The translations under genes and the position numbers were made by a program. A stretch of 64,000 nucleotides of DNA from Acidimicrobiaceae bacterium (GTDB taxonomy: Bacteria; Actinomycetota; Acidimicrobiia; Acidimicrobiales; Ilumatobacteraceae), in NCBI GenBank assembly GCA_003569125.1, contig BGOG01000007.1:1-64000 (forward strand). The letters run 5' to 3'. This document shows, in pieces, positions 37,701 to 47,809 of the stretch. The notes under the pieces were generated by a model. The model saw only the letters and a program-made list of their open reading frames with translations. It made no database searches and was not told where the DNA came from. Positions within the stretch are counted from its first letter, which is position 1. The number at the start of each line of letters is the position of its first letter.

Positions 37701-38626
37701 TGAGCGCCGCAAAACTTGCTTGGGGAGTGGGCGTCGCAACCGTCGCACCAAACGACGCGGTTCTCGATGTCTTCTTTCGCAAACTCGGCTGGGGCGATAA
37801 AGCACCAGAAGAACTCCTTGCATCTTTGCCGCAAGCACACACTGATCCGCGTCGCGGTGTCGGCATGGTGCCCGTCAATATTTCGATCGACACGAGCACT
37901 GCACCACGCGATGCCACAGATGCATATTTGAGATTGCACTTGATGTCGCATCGTTTGGCTCTGCCCAATTCGTTGAACCTAGATGGGATTTTCGGTTTGC
38001 TAACTAATGTCGCATGGACATCACTCGGCGCAGTGCCCGTCGACCAAATCGACGAAGTTACATACAACTTGCGACGCAATGGCGAACATCTGACAATTCA
38101 CGGTGTCGATAAGTTTCCGCGCATGACTGACTATGTCGTACCTAGCGGTGTGCGTATCGCCGATGCCTCGCGTGTTCGTCTCGGTGCACACCTTGCGACT
38201 GGCACAACAGTGATGCACGAAGGTTTCTGCAACTTCAATGCCGGCACGCTCGGCACATCCATGGTCGAGGGTCGCATTTCGGCTGGCGTTATCGTCGACG
38301 ACGGCTCAGACATCGGCGGCGGTGCTTCGATCATGGGCACACTTTCTGGTGGTGGCAAAGAAGTAATTCGCGTTGGCAAGCGTTGTCTGCTCGGCGCAAA
38401 CAGCGGGCTGGGCATCAGTCTCGGCGATGATTGCATTATTGAAGCCGGTCTCTACGTCACGGGCGGCACGCTGGTCAAACTTCCAGACGCAACAATCGTC
38501 AAGGCTCGCGAACTCTCGGGTGCGAACAACTTATTGTTTCGTCGCAATAGCCAAACAGGCGCCGTAGAAGCATCGCAACGCACAGGCTCATGGGGCGGCC
38601 TCAACTCTGCCCTCCACAAAAACTAA
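37700..38626 (+). CDS. dapD: Tetrahydrodipicolinate N-succinyltransferase (actinobacterial type)
   Basis: 308-aa left-handed beta-helix acyltransferase of the lysine/diaminopimelate pathway. Hexapeptide repeats include GAHLATGTTVMHEGFCNFNAGTLG, VEGRISAGVIVDDGSDIGGGASIMG and GKRCLLGANSGLGISLGDDC. The N-terminal domain (LAWGVGVATVAPND) is that of the actinobacterial DapD group. It is translationally coupled to lysS, and a nitroreductase follows after 11 bases. Confidence 0.93.
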   Translation: MSAAKLAWGVGVATVAPNDAVLDVFFRKLGWGDKAPEELLASLPQAHTDPRRGVGMVPVNISIDTSTAPRDATDAYLRLHLMSHRLALPNSLNLDGIFGLLTNVAWTSLGAVPVDQIDEVTYNLRRNGEHLTIHGVDKFPRMTDYVVPSGVRIADASRVRLGAHLATGTTVMHEGFCNFNAGTLGTSMVEGRISAGVIVDDGSDIGGGASIMGTLSGGGKEVIRVGKRCLLGANSGLGISLGDDCIIEAGLYVTGGTLVKLPDATIVKARELSGANNLLFRRNSQTGAVEASQRTGSWGGLNSALHKN

Positions 38627-38637
38627 AGCGATTCACG

Positions 38638-39195
38638 ATGAAGTTTGAAGAGTTGCGTGACTTAGTTCGGGCGCGGCGCACCGACATGATGGTCGATAAA
38701 GATCGTGCTCTCGATGATGGTGTGATCGAAAAACTCTGTGAACTCGCGATGTGGGCGCCGAATCACAAACTCACATATCCGTGGATGTTTGCAGCCGTAA
38801 CCAATGACGCACGCGAACGGCTCAGCAACTGTGTAGCCGATGCGATGGCTCGCGAAGGTGACAAGCCCGAACGCGTCGCCAAAGCACGAACCAAGTTTCA
38901 GCGTGCACCGGTGATCTTGATTGTCGGCACCGAACAAGGCGACACACCATTACGAACGGAAGAAAATCGTGACGCCGTATCAGCGGGTATTCAAAATATT
39001 TTGCTCGGCGCAACAACGCTGGGCTTGGCAAGTTTTTGGTCCAGTTGTCCGAAAGGCGTCAACGATGACGTCGCAAAGTTCTGCGAATTCAAACCAGGCA
39101 CACACATAACGGCGATGATCTATCTCGGTTACCCAGAGAGACTGGCGCCTGCAATCGAACGGCCGCCAGCAAAAATCAAAAATATCACTGGCTAA
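38638..39195 (+). CDS. Nitroreductase-family protein
   Basis: 185-aa FMN-dependent NAD(P)H reductase fold from ATG 38638. The track start at 38590 lies within dapD. Core motifs are VRARRTDMMVDKDRALDD, AMWAPNHKLTYPWMFAAV and SAGIQNILLGATTLGLASFW. It could reduce nitro compounds or quinones. It is the last gene of the lysS-dapD run and ends 11 bases before the convergent mutase gene. Confidence 0.85.
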   Translation: MKFEELRDLVRARRTDMMVDKDRALDDGVIEKLCELAMWAPNHKLTYPWMFAAVTNDARERLSNCVADAMAREGDKPERVAKARTKFQRAPVILIVGTEQGDTPLRTEENRDAVSAGIQNILLGATTLGLASFWSSCPKGVNDDVAKFCEFKPGTHITAMIYLGYPERLAPAIERPPAKIKNITG

Positions 39196-39206
39196 ATAAA
39201 AAGCCT

Positions 39207-40793
39207 CTAGCCCGGCTGGTAAACGCCGAAGACTTCGCGCAAAACATCGCTGACTTCGCCGAGCGTGGCGTTGGCTCGCAAAGCATCTTTCATCGGATAC
39301 AACAAGTTGTCGCTCTTGAGAGCCGCACTCTTCAACGTGTCAAGCGCCTTGTTGACGGCCGTCTGATCGCGCGACGCACGCAACTTTGCCACTCGGGCGA
39401 TCTGGTTACGCTCAAGTTCTGGGTCGACTTTGACCGGCACCGGTCGCACATCGTTCTCGACTTCAAATTTGTTGACGCCAACCAACACACGAGAGCCATC
39501 ATCAATAGATTTCGTATACGAATAAGCCGACTCTTCAATCTCGCCCATCTGAAAACCAGATTCAATCGCCGCAACAGCGCCACCCATCGCTTCAATCTGT
39601 TCGATGTACTCCCATGACAGTCGTTCAACTTCGTTGGTCAATGACTCGACATAATACGAACCAGCAAGAGGATCAGGTGTGTCGGTGACCCCACTCTCGT
39701 AGCCGATTATTTGTTGCGTGCGCAAAGCAATTCGTGCCGCATCTTGCGTCGGCAAACTTAATGCTTCGTCGAAACCGTTGGTATGCAAACTCTGCGTGCC
39801 ACCCAACACGGCGGCCATACTCTGCACGGCAACGCGGACAATGTTGTTTTGCGCCTGCTGAGCCGTAAGCGTCGAGCCGCCTGTTTGTGTGTGAAATCTC
39901 ATCAATGCACTCGCTGGATTCTTGGCACCAAAGCGTTGCGTCATGATCTTGTGCCACATTCTTCGGCTAGCACGAAACTTGGCGACCTCTTCAAAAAAAT
40001 TATTGTGACCGTTCCAAAAGAAACTTAATCTGGGCCCGAAATCATCGACGTCAAGACCAGAATCAATCGCCGCCTGCACATAGGCAATCGCATTCGCCAA
40101 GGTAAACGCAAGTTCTTGCACTGCAGTGCTACCGGCTTCGCGAATGTGGTAACCCGAAATCGAAATCGTGTTCCATTTCGGAACATGCTTGGCGCAATAG
40201 GCAAAAATATCGGTGATAATTCTCATCGATGGTCGTGGCGGATAAATATATGTTCCTCGCGCAATATATTCTTTCAACAAGTCATTTTGAATCGTGCCGG
40301 AAATTTCAGTCGACGACACACCGCGCTCTTCGGCAACTAGTTCGTAAAGTAGCAACAACACTGCCGCCGTCGAATTGATCGTCATCGATGTCGTCACTTT
40401 GTCGAGTGGAAGATCTGCCAACAAAACACGCATGTCTTCGATCGAATCGATCGCCACGCCAACTTTGCCGACTTCGCCGGCCGCGCGAGGGTGATCGCTG
40501 TCGTAACCCATTTGTGTTGGCAAATCGAACGCGCAAGACAAACCTGTTTGGCCTGCATCTAATAAAAACTTGAACCGCTGATTCGTGTCGGCCGCCGTGC
40601 CGAATCCCGCGTACTGGCGCATCGTCCACAATCTGTCACGATGCATCGTCGGATAAATGCCTCGCGTATAAGGCGCTTCGCCGGGCGCCCCAAGTTGAGA
40701 TTGTTCGTCGAAACCAGCAAGAGATTCTTTTGTATATAGAGCCCCGACTTCAATCCCAGAATCAGTCGATTTATTTGTCGTCGGTTTATTCAT
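39207..40793 (-). CDS. Methylmalonyl-CoA mutase large subunit (no B12-binding domain)
   Basis: About 528 aa, the two-component acyl-CoA mutase type in which the cobalamin-binding domain is a separate protein. RQYAGFGTA keeps the substrate Tyr, and [13 protein letters not shown] carries the Arg expected for methylmalonyl- rather than isobutyryl-CoA. [17 protein letters not shown] and [21 protein letters not shown] are family motifs. The reaction is methylmalonyl-CoA to succinyl-CoA. The B12-binding small subunit and the MeaB chaperone are not in the window. ATG 40793 is chosen over 40850. A RidA gene lies 16 bases upstream on the same strand. Confidence 0.9.
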   Translation of the reverse strand: MNKPTTNKSTDSGIEVGALYTKESLAGFDEQSQLGAPGEAPYTRGIYPTMHRDRLWTMRQYAGFGTAADTNQRFKFLLDAGQTGLSCAFDLPTQMGYDSDHPRAAGEVGKVGVAIDSIEDMRVLLADLPLDKVTTSMTINSTAAVLLLLYELVAEERGVSSTEISGTIQNDLLKEYIARGTYIYPPRPSMRIITDIFAYCAKHVPKWNTISISGYHIREAGSTAVQELAFTLANAIAYVQAAIDSGLDVDDFGPRLSFFWNGHNNFFEEVAKFRASRRMWHKIMTQRFGAKNPASALMRFHTQTGGSTLTAQQAQNNIVRVAVQSMAAVLGGTQSLHTNGFDEALSLPTQDAARIALRTQQIIGYESGVTDTPDPLAGSYYVESLTNEVERLSWEYIEQIEAMGGAVAAIESGFQMGEIEESAYSYTKSIDDGSRVLVGVNKFEVENDVRPVPVKVDPELERNQIARVAKLRASRDQTAVNKALDTLKSAALKSDNLLYPMKDALRANATLGEVSDVLREVFGVYQPG

Positions 40794-40809
40794 AGTTTCG
40801 GTGACAAGG

Positions 40810-41223
40810 CTACGAGTTTGGTTGCCTCGCCGCGACCACGGAGATCTCAATCAGCCATTCTGATCGGGCAAGTGCGGGCACAGTTACAAGCGTGCTCGCC
40901 GCGCGATGCCCCGCCAGCGCAACATCTCGCGCTGCCATCACTATTTTTAGTTGATCTGCGAGGTCGACAGAGTTCACGACATAGGTCGTCACCGAGACCA
41001 CATCTCGCAACGTCATCGACCCTTCCGCCAAAATCGCCGAAATATTTTGCCAGACAACACTTGCCTGTTCGCCAATTGTTGCCGGCACACTGCCGTCACG
41101 CTTTGTCGGCACCACCCCAGAAGAAAATATAAGTTCAGAACCGGCAGGCACGTGCACACCGTGCGCATAAGCAGCCACCGGTGCCGCCATCTCGGCCGGT
41201 TTCAATTCACGCGACGTAGTCAA
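40810..41223 (-). CDS. RidA-family enamine/imine deaminase
   Basis: 137-aa YjgF/YER057c/UK114 protein. The visible core is [41 protein letters not shown] and [22 protein letters not shown], with the Arg in HRAAST and the final Glu that bind the substrate carboxylate. RidA hydrolyses reactive 2-aminoacrylate-type imines formed by PLP enzymes. It starts with TTG at 41223, 29 bases from the divergent E1 gene, and probably shares a transcript with the mutase. Confidence 0.87.
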   Translation of the reverse strand: MTTSRELKPAEMAAPVAAYAHGVHVPAGSELIFSSGVVPTKRDGSVPATIGEQASVVWQNISAILAEGSMTLRDVVSVTTYVVNSVDLADQLKIVMAARDVALAGHRAASTLVTVPALARSEWLIEISVVAARQPNS

Positions 41224-41252
41224 GACCTTTCACGATAAGCCATAATTGACAG

Positions 41253-43622
41253 ATGAGCAAAAACATCGTCGGTAATGAAAACTTGGCTGACATTGAAGTG
41301 CTCGAACGAATTCAACAACGAGTTCTCTGGCTCGCAGTGCGCATGGTCGACTACGCCAACCGTGAAAGAGAAATACCACCTGCGCCAGGGGGCCGTGACG
41401 CCGAATTCAACGTAAAAGTTGGCGGGCATATGGCCAGCAGTGCATCAGTCGTCAGCATTATGACTTCATTATGGTTTGGTCATTTGAACGGCGATGACAA
41501 AGTTGCAGTCAAGCCCCATGCTTCACCAATTTTTCATGCGATTAAATATTTAACCGGCGAACTTGACCAGTCGTACTTGAAGCGTCTGCGCACGCTCGGC
41601 GGGTTGCAGAGTTACCCGAGTCGAACCAAGGATCCCGATGTTGCCGACTTCTCAACCGGCTCTGTTGGCCTCGGTGCTGTCGCGCCGTTATTTGCGGCAA
41701 TGGTTCGCCGATATGTCGACGCACATTTCACGCCAAGACCAACGGCTAGGTTCATCGCTCTTGTCGGCGATGCCGAACTAGACGAAGGAAACATCTGGGA
41801 AGCAATTGCTGATCCGTCACTTCAAGGTCTTGGCAACGTGATGTGGATCGTTGACGCCAACAGACAAAGTCTCGACCGCGTTGTGCCCGGAATGAAAATC
41901 AAAAAACTTGCCGGGTTTTTCGCAGACGCAGGTTGGCACGTGATTGAAGCCAAGTATGGCCACAAGTTGCAAGCCGCATTTGCCCAACCTGGTGGTGAAG
42001 CATTGCGTAATTACATCGACGATATGTCAAACGAGCGCTACCAAAGTTTGTTTAGCGTGTTCGGCGCAGCACTACGTGAAAAGTTTTTAGACGGAGCACC
42101 TGCCGAAGTTGCCGCGTTCATCAATGACATCTCGAATGATGACTTGGCACCTCTCGTTCAAAATCTTGGCGGTCACGACATCGAAATGCTGCTTGACGCT
42201 TACCGCGAATGCGATTTGGTCACAGACAAGCCGAGTGTCGTTTTTGCCTACACCGTCAAAGGTTGGGGCTTGCCAATTGCAGGCGACCCACTGAACCACG
42301 CCGCGCTGCTATCTGAGAACCAAATAAGCGACTTGCGTAAACGCAACGGCTTGACACTTGAAACAGAATGGGATCAATTCATAAGTGACACCGAAGAAGA
42401 TCGCGTGTGTCGCGCCGTGGGTGGCGACATCAACAACAAAGAATTACCTGACCGACCAGTGCTGAAAATTCCAAATGAGGTCAGTATCGCAGTTGGCAAA
42501 AAACCGATGTCGACCCAAGAAGTTTTCGGCCGACTTTTAACCGGCCTTGGTGCAATCCCCGAAGTTGCCGAGCGAATGGTCACAACGTCGCCAGATGTCA
42601 GTGTCAGCACCAATCTTGGTGGTTGGATCAACAAGTTTGGCGTTTTCAGTTCGGATGAAAAACCAAATTACTTGGGCGATGATCGACTGTTGCGATGGAA
42701 CGAAGGACCCCAAGGCCGTCACGTCGAACTCGGACTCAGCGAAATGAATTTATTTCTTGCGCTGCATGCCTTTGGCCTTGGTCACGAACTGCATGGCGAG
42801 CATCTACTACCTATCGGTACCGTCTACGATCCGTTTGTCTGTCGTGGATTAGACGCGTTGATTTATGCGCTTTACAACGGTGCGCGATTTATTTTGGTCG
42901 GCACACCATCAGGTGTGACACTGGCACCCGAAGGTGGTGCGCATCAAAGCACCGTCACAACGTCACTCGGCATAGAACTTCCGAACATGACTTACGCCGA
43001 ACCGTGTTATGCCCGTTCACTTGATTGGTTGTTGTGCAACGGGCTTGAGCGACTCGGCACGCCAGATGGCGACAGCATGTATTTGCGACTCTCGACCCGA
43101 CCGATAGATCAGACGCCTTTTGAAAATGTCTTGGCTGTGCGTGGTGCCGATGCGTTGCGTGCAGATGTTCTGTCAGGTGGTTATCGCCTTCACGAACCAA
43201 CAGACAAACCAACTGATTTGATTATCGCCGCAACCGGAAGCGTCGTACCTGAAGCACTGGCAGCGGCAAAACTTCTCGAATCCGAAGGCATCAACGCTGT
43301 TGTCATTGATATTTGTTCACCAGACCGCATTTACCGTGGCTGGCGCAATGCGCAGCAAAATGCAACTCGCCATGGCGTCACAACTCGTGATGTCGGACAT
43401 CTTGGGACGTTGTTGAAAGAGTCAGAGCGTCGTTTGCCAATTCTGACCGTGCAAGATGCTGCAAGTCATAGCCTCGCCTGGCTCGGCTCGGTCTATGGGG
43501 CCCGAACAGTACCCGTGGGTGTCGACGAATTTGGCCAATCTGGCACGATCGCCGAGTTATATGGCATTTTTGATCTGCTACCAGAACAGCTCGTCAATGC
43601 GGCACTGCTCGCCTTGTCCTAA
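41253..43622 (+). CDS. Pyruvate-dehydrogenase E1 / transketolase-family ThDP enzyme (AceE-like)
   Basis: 789-aa single-chain thiamine-diphosphate enzyme. The diphosphate motif is VGDAELDEGNIWEAIADPSLQGLGNVMWIVDAN. GSVGLGAVAPLFAAM, VKPHASPIFHAIKYLTG and LQSYPSRTKDPD resemble AceE-type homodimeric pyruvate dehydrogenases more than transketolases, though it is about 100 residues shorter than enteric AceE. The transketolase-like pyrimidine and C-terminal domains follow (APEGGAHQSTVTTSLG, IVIDICSPDRIYRGW equivalents). No E2 or E3 gene is adjacent. The enzyme could be the E1 of a pyruvate dehydrogenase complex or a stand-alone 2-oxoacid enzyme. The class II aldolase gene follows by 9 bases. Confidence 0.75.
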   Translation: MSKNIVGNENLADIEVLERIQQRVLWLAVRMVDYANREREIPPAPGGRDAEFNVKVGGHMASSASVVSIMTSLWFGHLNGDDKVAVKPHASPIFHAIKYLTGELDQSYLKRLRTLGGLQSYPSRTKDPDVADFSTGSVGLGAVAPLFAAMVRRYVDAHFTPRPTARFIALVGDAELDEGNIWEAIADPSLQGLGNVMWIVDANRQSLDRVVPGMKIKKLAGFFADAGWHVIEAKYGHKLQAAFAQPGGEALRNYIDDMSNERYQSLFSVFGAALREKFLDGAPAEVAAFINDISNDDLAPLVQNLGGHDIEMLLDAYRECDLVTDKPSVVFAYTVKGWGLPIAGDPLNHAALLSENQISDLRKRNGLTLETEWDQFISDTEEDRVCRAVGGDINNKELPDRPVLKIPNEVSIAVGKKPMSTQEVFGRLLTGLGAIPEVAERMVTTSPDVSVSTNLGGWINKFGVFSSDEKPNYLGDDRLLRWNEGPQGRHVELGLSEMNLFLALHAFGLGHELHGEHLLPIGTVYDPFVCRGLDALIYALYNGARFILVGTPSGVTLAPEGGAHQSTVTTSLGIELPNMTYAEPCYARSLDWLLCNGLERLGTPDGDSMYLRLSTRPIDQTPFENVLAVRGADALRADVLSGGYRLHEPTDKPTDLIIAATGSVVPEALAAAKLLESEGINAVVIDICSPDRIYRGWRNAQQNATRHGVTTRDVGHLGTLLKESERRLPILTVQDAASHSLAWLGSVYGARTVPVGVDEFGQSGTIAELYGIFDLLPEQLVNAALLALS

Positions 43623-43631
43623 CCTGAAGTC

Positions 43632-44456
43632 ATGGCAATCATCGAAAATCACACGGGTACCAAAAAGTTGATCGACGGCGTTGAGTTGACGGCTAAAACA
43701 GTCGCACAATTCGCTCCACCAAAATTCGCAACAGTCGAAGAAGAACGACAACACCGCAAACAAAAACTTGCGGGCGCAATGCGAATCTTTGGTCGACTTG
43801 GTTTCGGCGAAGGTGTTGCCGGTCATATCACTGTGCGCGACCCCGAGTTCACAGATCACTTCTGGGTAAATCCATTTGCCAAAAGTTTTCGCTACATGCG
43901 AGTCAGCGATTTGATTCTCGTCAATCATGATGGCGAGGTCGTCTACGGTTCGCAGCCGGTGAATCGTGCTGCGTTTTGCATTCACGCGGCGATTCATCAA
44001 GCCCGACCAGATGTCATTGCGGCCGCGCACTCACATTCGCCATACGGCAAGTCTTGGTCTTCACTTGGCCGACTTCTCGACCCGATCACACAAGATTCGT
44101 GTTACTTCTACGAAGATCACACGGTGATCACCGAACAAGGTGGCGCCGTTGTATTCGAAGTCGCCGCTGGTCAAGAAATCGCGGCGAAGTTTCCGAAAGG
44201 CAAAGCAGCCATTCATCAAAATCACGGCTTATTCACCGTGAGCGACACCGTCGATGCGGCGGCGTTTTGGTTCATCACCATGGAGCGCACATGTCAAGCG
44301 CAGTTGATGGCCGAAGCCGCGGGCAAGCCGAAACTTATTTCACACGAGGTGGCAACTTACACGCGCGATCTGACTGGTTTTCCGGCTGCAGGTTGGTTGC
44401 AGTTTCAACCACTTTGGGAAGAAATTTGTCGAACTGATCCAGATCTTTTCGATTGA
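43632..44456 (+). CDS. Class II aldolase/adducin-family protein
   Basis: 274 aa. Zn-type aldolase head domain: GFGEGVAGHITVRDPE, AHSHSPYGKSWSS, EDHTVIT and IHQNHGLFTVSDTVDAAAF with the metal His residues. Relatives cleave L-fuculose- or L-ribulose-phosphates or act on methylthioribulose; others have unknown roles. The C-terminus overlaps the TTG start of the EamA gene, so the pair is coupled. Confidence 0.85.
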   Translation: MAIIENHTGTKKLIDGVELTAKTVAQFAPPKFATVEEERQHRKQKLAGAMRIFGRLGFGEGVAGHITVRDPEFTDHFWVNPFAKSFRYMRVSDLILVNHDGEVVYGSQPVNRAAFCIHAAIHQARPDVIAAAHSHSPYGKSWSSLGRLLDPITQDSCYFYEDHTVITEQGGAVVFEVAAGQEIAAKFPKGKAAIHQNHGLFTVSDTVDAAAFWFITMERTCQAQLMAEAAGKPKLISHEVATYTRDLTGFPAAGWLQFQPLWEEICRTDPDLFD

Positions 44457-45349
44457 GTTCGAATACCGCCACGCGCGGATTAAATCGTTTTGCAAGTACT
44501 GCACCGCCTGAGGCGTTGTTCGTCGTCTCGGCGATTGGTCAATACTGCGGCGCTGTTATCGCCGTGCGTTTGTTCGATGACCTGGCGCCGGCAAGTGTCG
44601 CTTGGTTTCGAGTAATTGGTGCTGCGCTAGTTCTAGTTGCTTTGTCGATTCCGACATTGCGGCGCGGCGGACGCTGGACCCGGAACGAACTAATTTCAGT
44701 CAGTCTGTTCGGTATTTCGACTGCGCTGATGAACTTGTTTTTCTATTTGGCGATTGAACATCTTGATCTCGGCAAAGGTGTGGCGATTGAATTTATCGGT
44801 CCAATCACCGTTGCTGCACTTCGCACTCGTACGAGCCGTAATGCAATTGCGCTCATCTGCGCCGTGCTTGGAGTATTGATACTTTCAGGCATCGAATTCG
44901 GCAATGAACCACTCGGCTTATTTTTTATTTTTCTGGCATCACTTATGTGGGCCGCGTACATCGTAATTGGATCAAAAGTTGCACGCTTTGATCGCGGTGT
45001 CTCTGGGTTAGGAGTCGGCTTGTTGATCGGCGCGATTTTTATTGCACCATTTGGTGCACCAACAAGTGGCCCAGCCTTTGATGCTCCGTGGATTCTTGCG
45101 ACATGTTTCTTGGTCGGCATCTTGTCGAACGCAATCGGATACGGAATCGATCAATACACATTGCGCAGAATCCCGGTACGAAGATTTTCTGTTTTGCTCG
45201 CACTGCTACCGGTTACGGCAACAATTTTTGGATTAGTTTTTCTTGATCAAGTGCCAAGTATCACAGACCTTATTGGAATCACATTTGTGCTCGCCGGTGT
45301 CGTCGTGCAACAACGCGACACGCTTCCCGCAACCGAAGTAGTTGCATAG
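44453..45349 (+). CDS. EamA/DMT-family transporter (RhtA-like)
   Basis: 298-aa inner membrane protein with about ten helices in two EamA repeats (VVSAIGQYCGAVIAVRLFDDLAPASVAWFRVIGA; FFIFLASLMWAAYIVIGSKVA). The family exports amino acids or nucleosides; RhtA exports threonine/homoserine. The substrate is inferred only from family. TTG 44453 overlaps the aldolase stop by four bases. The last helix ends with DLIGITFVLAGVVVQQRD, the family's normal end. Confidence 0.87.
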   Translation: MSSNTATRGLNRFASTAPPEALFVVSAIGQYCGAVIAVRLFDDLAPASVAWFRVIGAALVLVALSIPTLRRGGRWTRNELISVSLFGISTALMNLFFYLAIEHLDLGKGVAIEFIGPITVAALRTRTSRNAIALICAVLGVLILSGIEFGNEPLGLFFIFLASLMWAAYIVIGSKVARFDRGVSGLGVGLLIGAIFIAPFGAPTSGPAFDAPWILATCFLVGILSNAIGYGIDQYTLRRIPVRRFSVLLALLPVTATIFGLVFLDQVPSITDLIGITFVLAGVVVQQRDTLPATEVVA

Positions 45350-45405
45350 CCGACAAAACCTGAACTCGTTTCATCAGTCAAGTTAGACTTGGGTCTTCTG
45401 CGAGG

Positions 45406-47801
45406 ATGTATTACTTCCGTATGCGAATGATCCCCAAAAAAATATTTAGACGTGCTGGCATCGTCACATGTCTGGCGATATTTGCTGCCGGAGTAACGCC
45501 GTTGCATCATGCAAACGCCGCCGACGGGCAACTGCCAGGCGGAATCATCGTTTACGGTCGTGGATTTGGGCACGGTCGCGGGCTGAGTCAATACGGCGCA
45601 TATGGCTGGGCGACCACATCAGGCTGGTCATGGGAGCAAATAATCGACTTCTATTACGGTGGCGCAACGGGCAATACTCGTTCACTTCTTGAAGCACCGA
45701 ACCAAGATATGAGCACATGGCTGAGCCTTTTCAATGCCAAACAAACTGGTGTCGTATCTGATTCTGGCACCATGCGTCTGCTCGAAGACCCAGATCAAGG
45801 CAGGCGTTTTACCAGCATGATCGCCCGCGAGAAGTCAGGCGCTGAACGCGTCTATCAAGTTTGGGGCTCGGCAGAACGCAAGTGTCTCGCCGAGACTGAT
45901 GCACCAGAAGCATCTGGCTTCGTGCTTATCGGTGAGTTCAACGAGCAAGCGTCATTTTTAACCAACGCCAGCCAAAACAGCGCAGGTTCGGCAATTGAAA
46001 CCGTGGGGTTGTGCGAACCAAAAGCAAACGGCCTGAATCAAATTCGTTACTATCGCGGATTAATTCGTGCGATGAACAACTCAAAAAACGAAAACCGAAC
46101 GATCAACATCGCTCGCCTGGACGATTATCTTCGCGGTGTCGTGCCACGTGAGTCGCCAGCATCTTGGGGTGATGCTGCTGGCGGCGCCGGCATGAATGCA
46201 CTGCGTGCACAAGCGGTCGCTGCTCGCTCTTACTCAGTTACAGAAAATCGGTATCCAGGTCTCGCAAAAACTTGTGACACACAAGATTGTCAGGTTTATG
46301 GTGGCGCTGCATTGCGCACTGCTTTGAACGCCACACCAACAATATTAGAAACTGCGAACACAGATCGTGCCGTTGCTGAAACTACGGGCGTGGTGATTCG
46401 CACCCCTCAAGGTGCGGTCGTGCGCGCAGAGTTTTCATCATCAAATGGTGGTCGCACTGCTGGTGGTGCTTTTCCGGCGCAAGTCGATCAAGGTGATCTT
46501 GCTGCCAACAGTTCGTTGATGGTTTGGTCTCGCGGATTTTCTGCGGCACAAATTGTCGCGAAGTATCCACAAATCGGAATCCTCACATCTGTGACGACAG
46601 CCAATGATGGATTAGGTGGAGATTGGGGTGGCTACGCCACCGAGGTGACGATCACCGGCACTGTTGGCTCTGTAAAAATGTCAGGTTGGAGCTTTCGCAC
46701 CGCGCTGGATCTTCCATCGCCGTGGTATGGAGTGACGCCAATATTTGGCGCGCCACTCGATGCCGGTGCAGTTGGTGCGATGTTGTTTGTCGGCGACTCA
46801 GTTGGCGAAAGTATCGCCACAGAATTTGGTGCGATAGTTACACCCGCATATCCGTCGATAAATTTTCAGGCAATTCTCAATCGATGCATGGTTGGACCAA
46901 GTTGTGTGACCCCTGACAAAGGACTACCTGATGCACTCGCAGTAATCAACTCTCTAACCCCAGAACAGTTTCCGAGTATTGCGATGATTCAACTGGGTTA
47001 CAACGACGACCCAAGCACGATGTCTAGTGATGTGACTCAAGTAGTTAACGCACTCAACTCTCGCAATGTGCAACGCATCGTGTTTATAAATCTCTCGACA
47101 CGACGAGCATCTCAAAATTATGCGTTATCAAACGTTGCCTTCGCCACGGCGGCGGCATCGAATCCGAACGTCTCAGTTCTCGACTGGAACGCCGCCAGCA
47201 GTGCACCATCGCAATCGCGTTGGTTTCGCGATGATGTGCATCTCACGACGACCGGCCGTGCCGAGTTCGCATTGTTTCTGCGTAACCAACTTGATGCATT
47301 GCGTACACAAGGTTTGATCACAGCCAACGCGGCGAATATTTTGCCACTGGCCGTGCCATTGATAACTGGCAACCGCGGCGCACCGGTCTCAACACTTCAA
47401 AAAGCGCTTAACTCAGCGCTGGGATTAAAAAGAAACAAAAACTTTCAACTGATGGAAACTACGGCAAAGGCACGGCGACTGCCGTCGCCAAACTAGAAGA
47501 ACTCAAAGGCCTACCAGTTGATGGCATCGCTGACTCATCAGTGCTCGCGGTTCTGGGCATCGATCCGACGACGTTTTCGCTGGGTTTGAAATCACACCAT
47601 ACTTCTGTTGCCGCTGCCCAAACGGCGCTGGCTCGTGTTTTGAATGTGAAGATGAAAGCTGATGGAATCTTCGGCTCTGGCACCGCGACCCAACTAAAGA
47701 GATTTCAAAAGACGGTTGGACTCAAACAAACTGGTGTAATCGATCGAACAACCTGGCTTTCACTGCTCGCCGCAAGCGCAGCCGTCGTCACCACCAAATA
47801 A
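45406..47801 (+). CDS. Secreted SpoIID/LytB - SGNH hydrolase - double PG-binding protein, one frameshift
   Basis: About 798 aa once an A is restored at 47447; the track cuts it into 696 and 86 aa. A signal peptide (IFRRAGIVTCLAIFAAGVTPLHHANA) is followed by a SpoIID-type glycan-strand domain (YGRGFGHGRGLSQYGAYGWA; YLRGVVPRESPASW; LRAQAVAARSYSV; FSSSNGGRTAGG). From about residue 458 comes an SGNH/GDSL domain with GDS (FVGDSVG), GYND and DDVHLT for Ser/Asp/His. Two peptidoglycan_binding_1 repeats close it (STLQKALNSALG...; AAQTALARVLNVKMKADGIFGSGT). It should cleave or deacylate cell-wall glycan outside the cell. It is convergent with the galactan gene pair. Confidence 0.85.
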
Positions 47802-47809
47802 CCGTCAGC

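Noticed and set aside
39207-40793. Isobutyryl-CoA mutase (IcmA)
   Set aside because: RQYAGF and ARGTYIYPP carry the Tyr and Arg of methylmalonyl-CoA mutase, where Icm has Phe and Gln.
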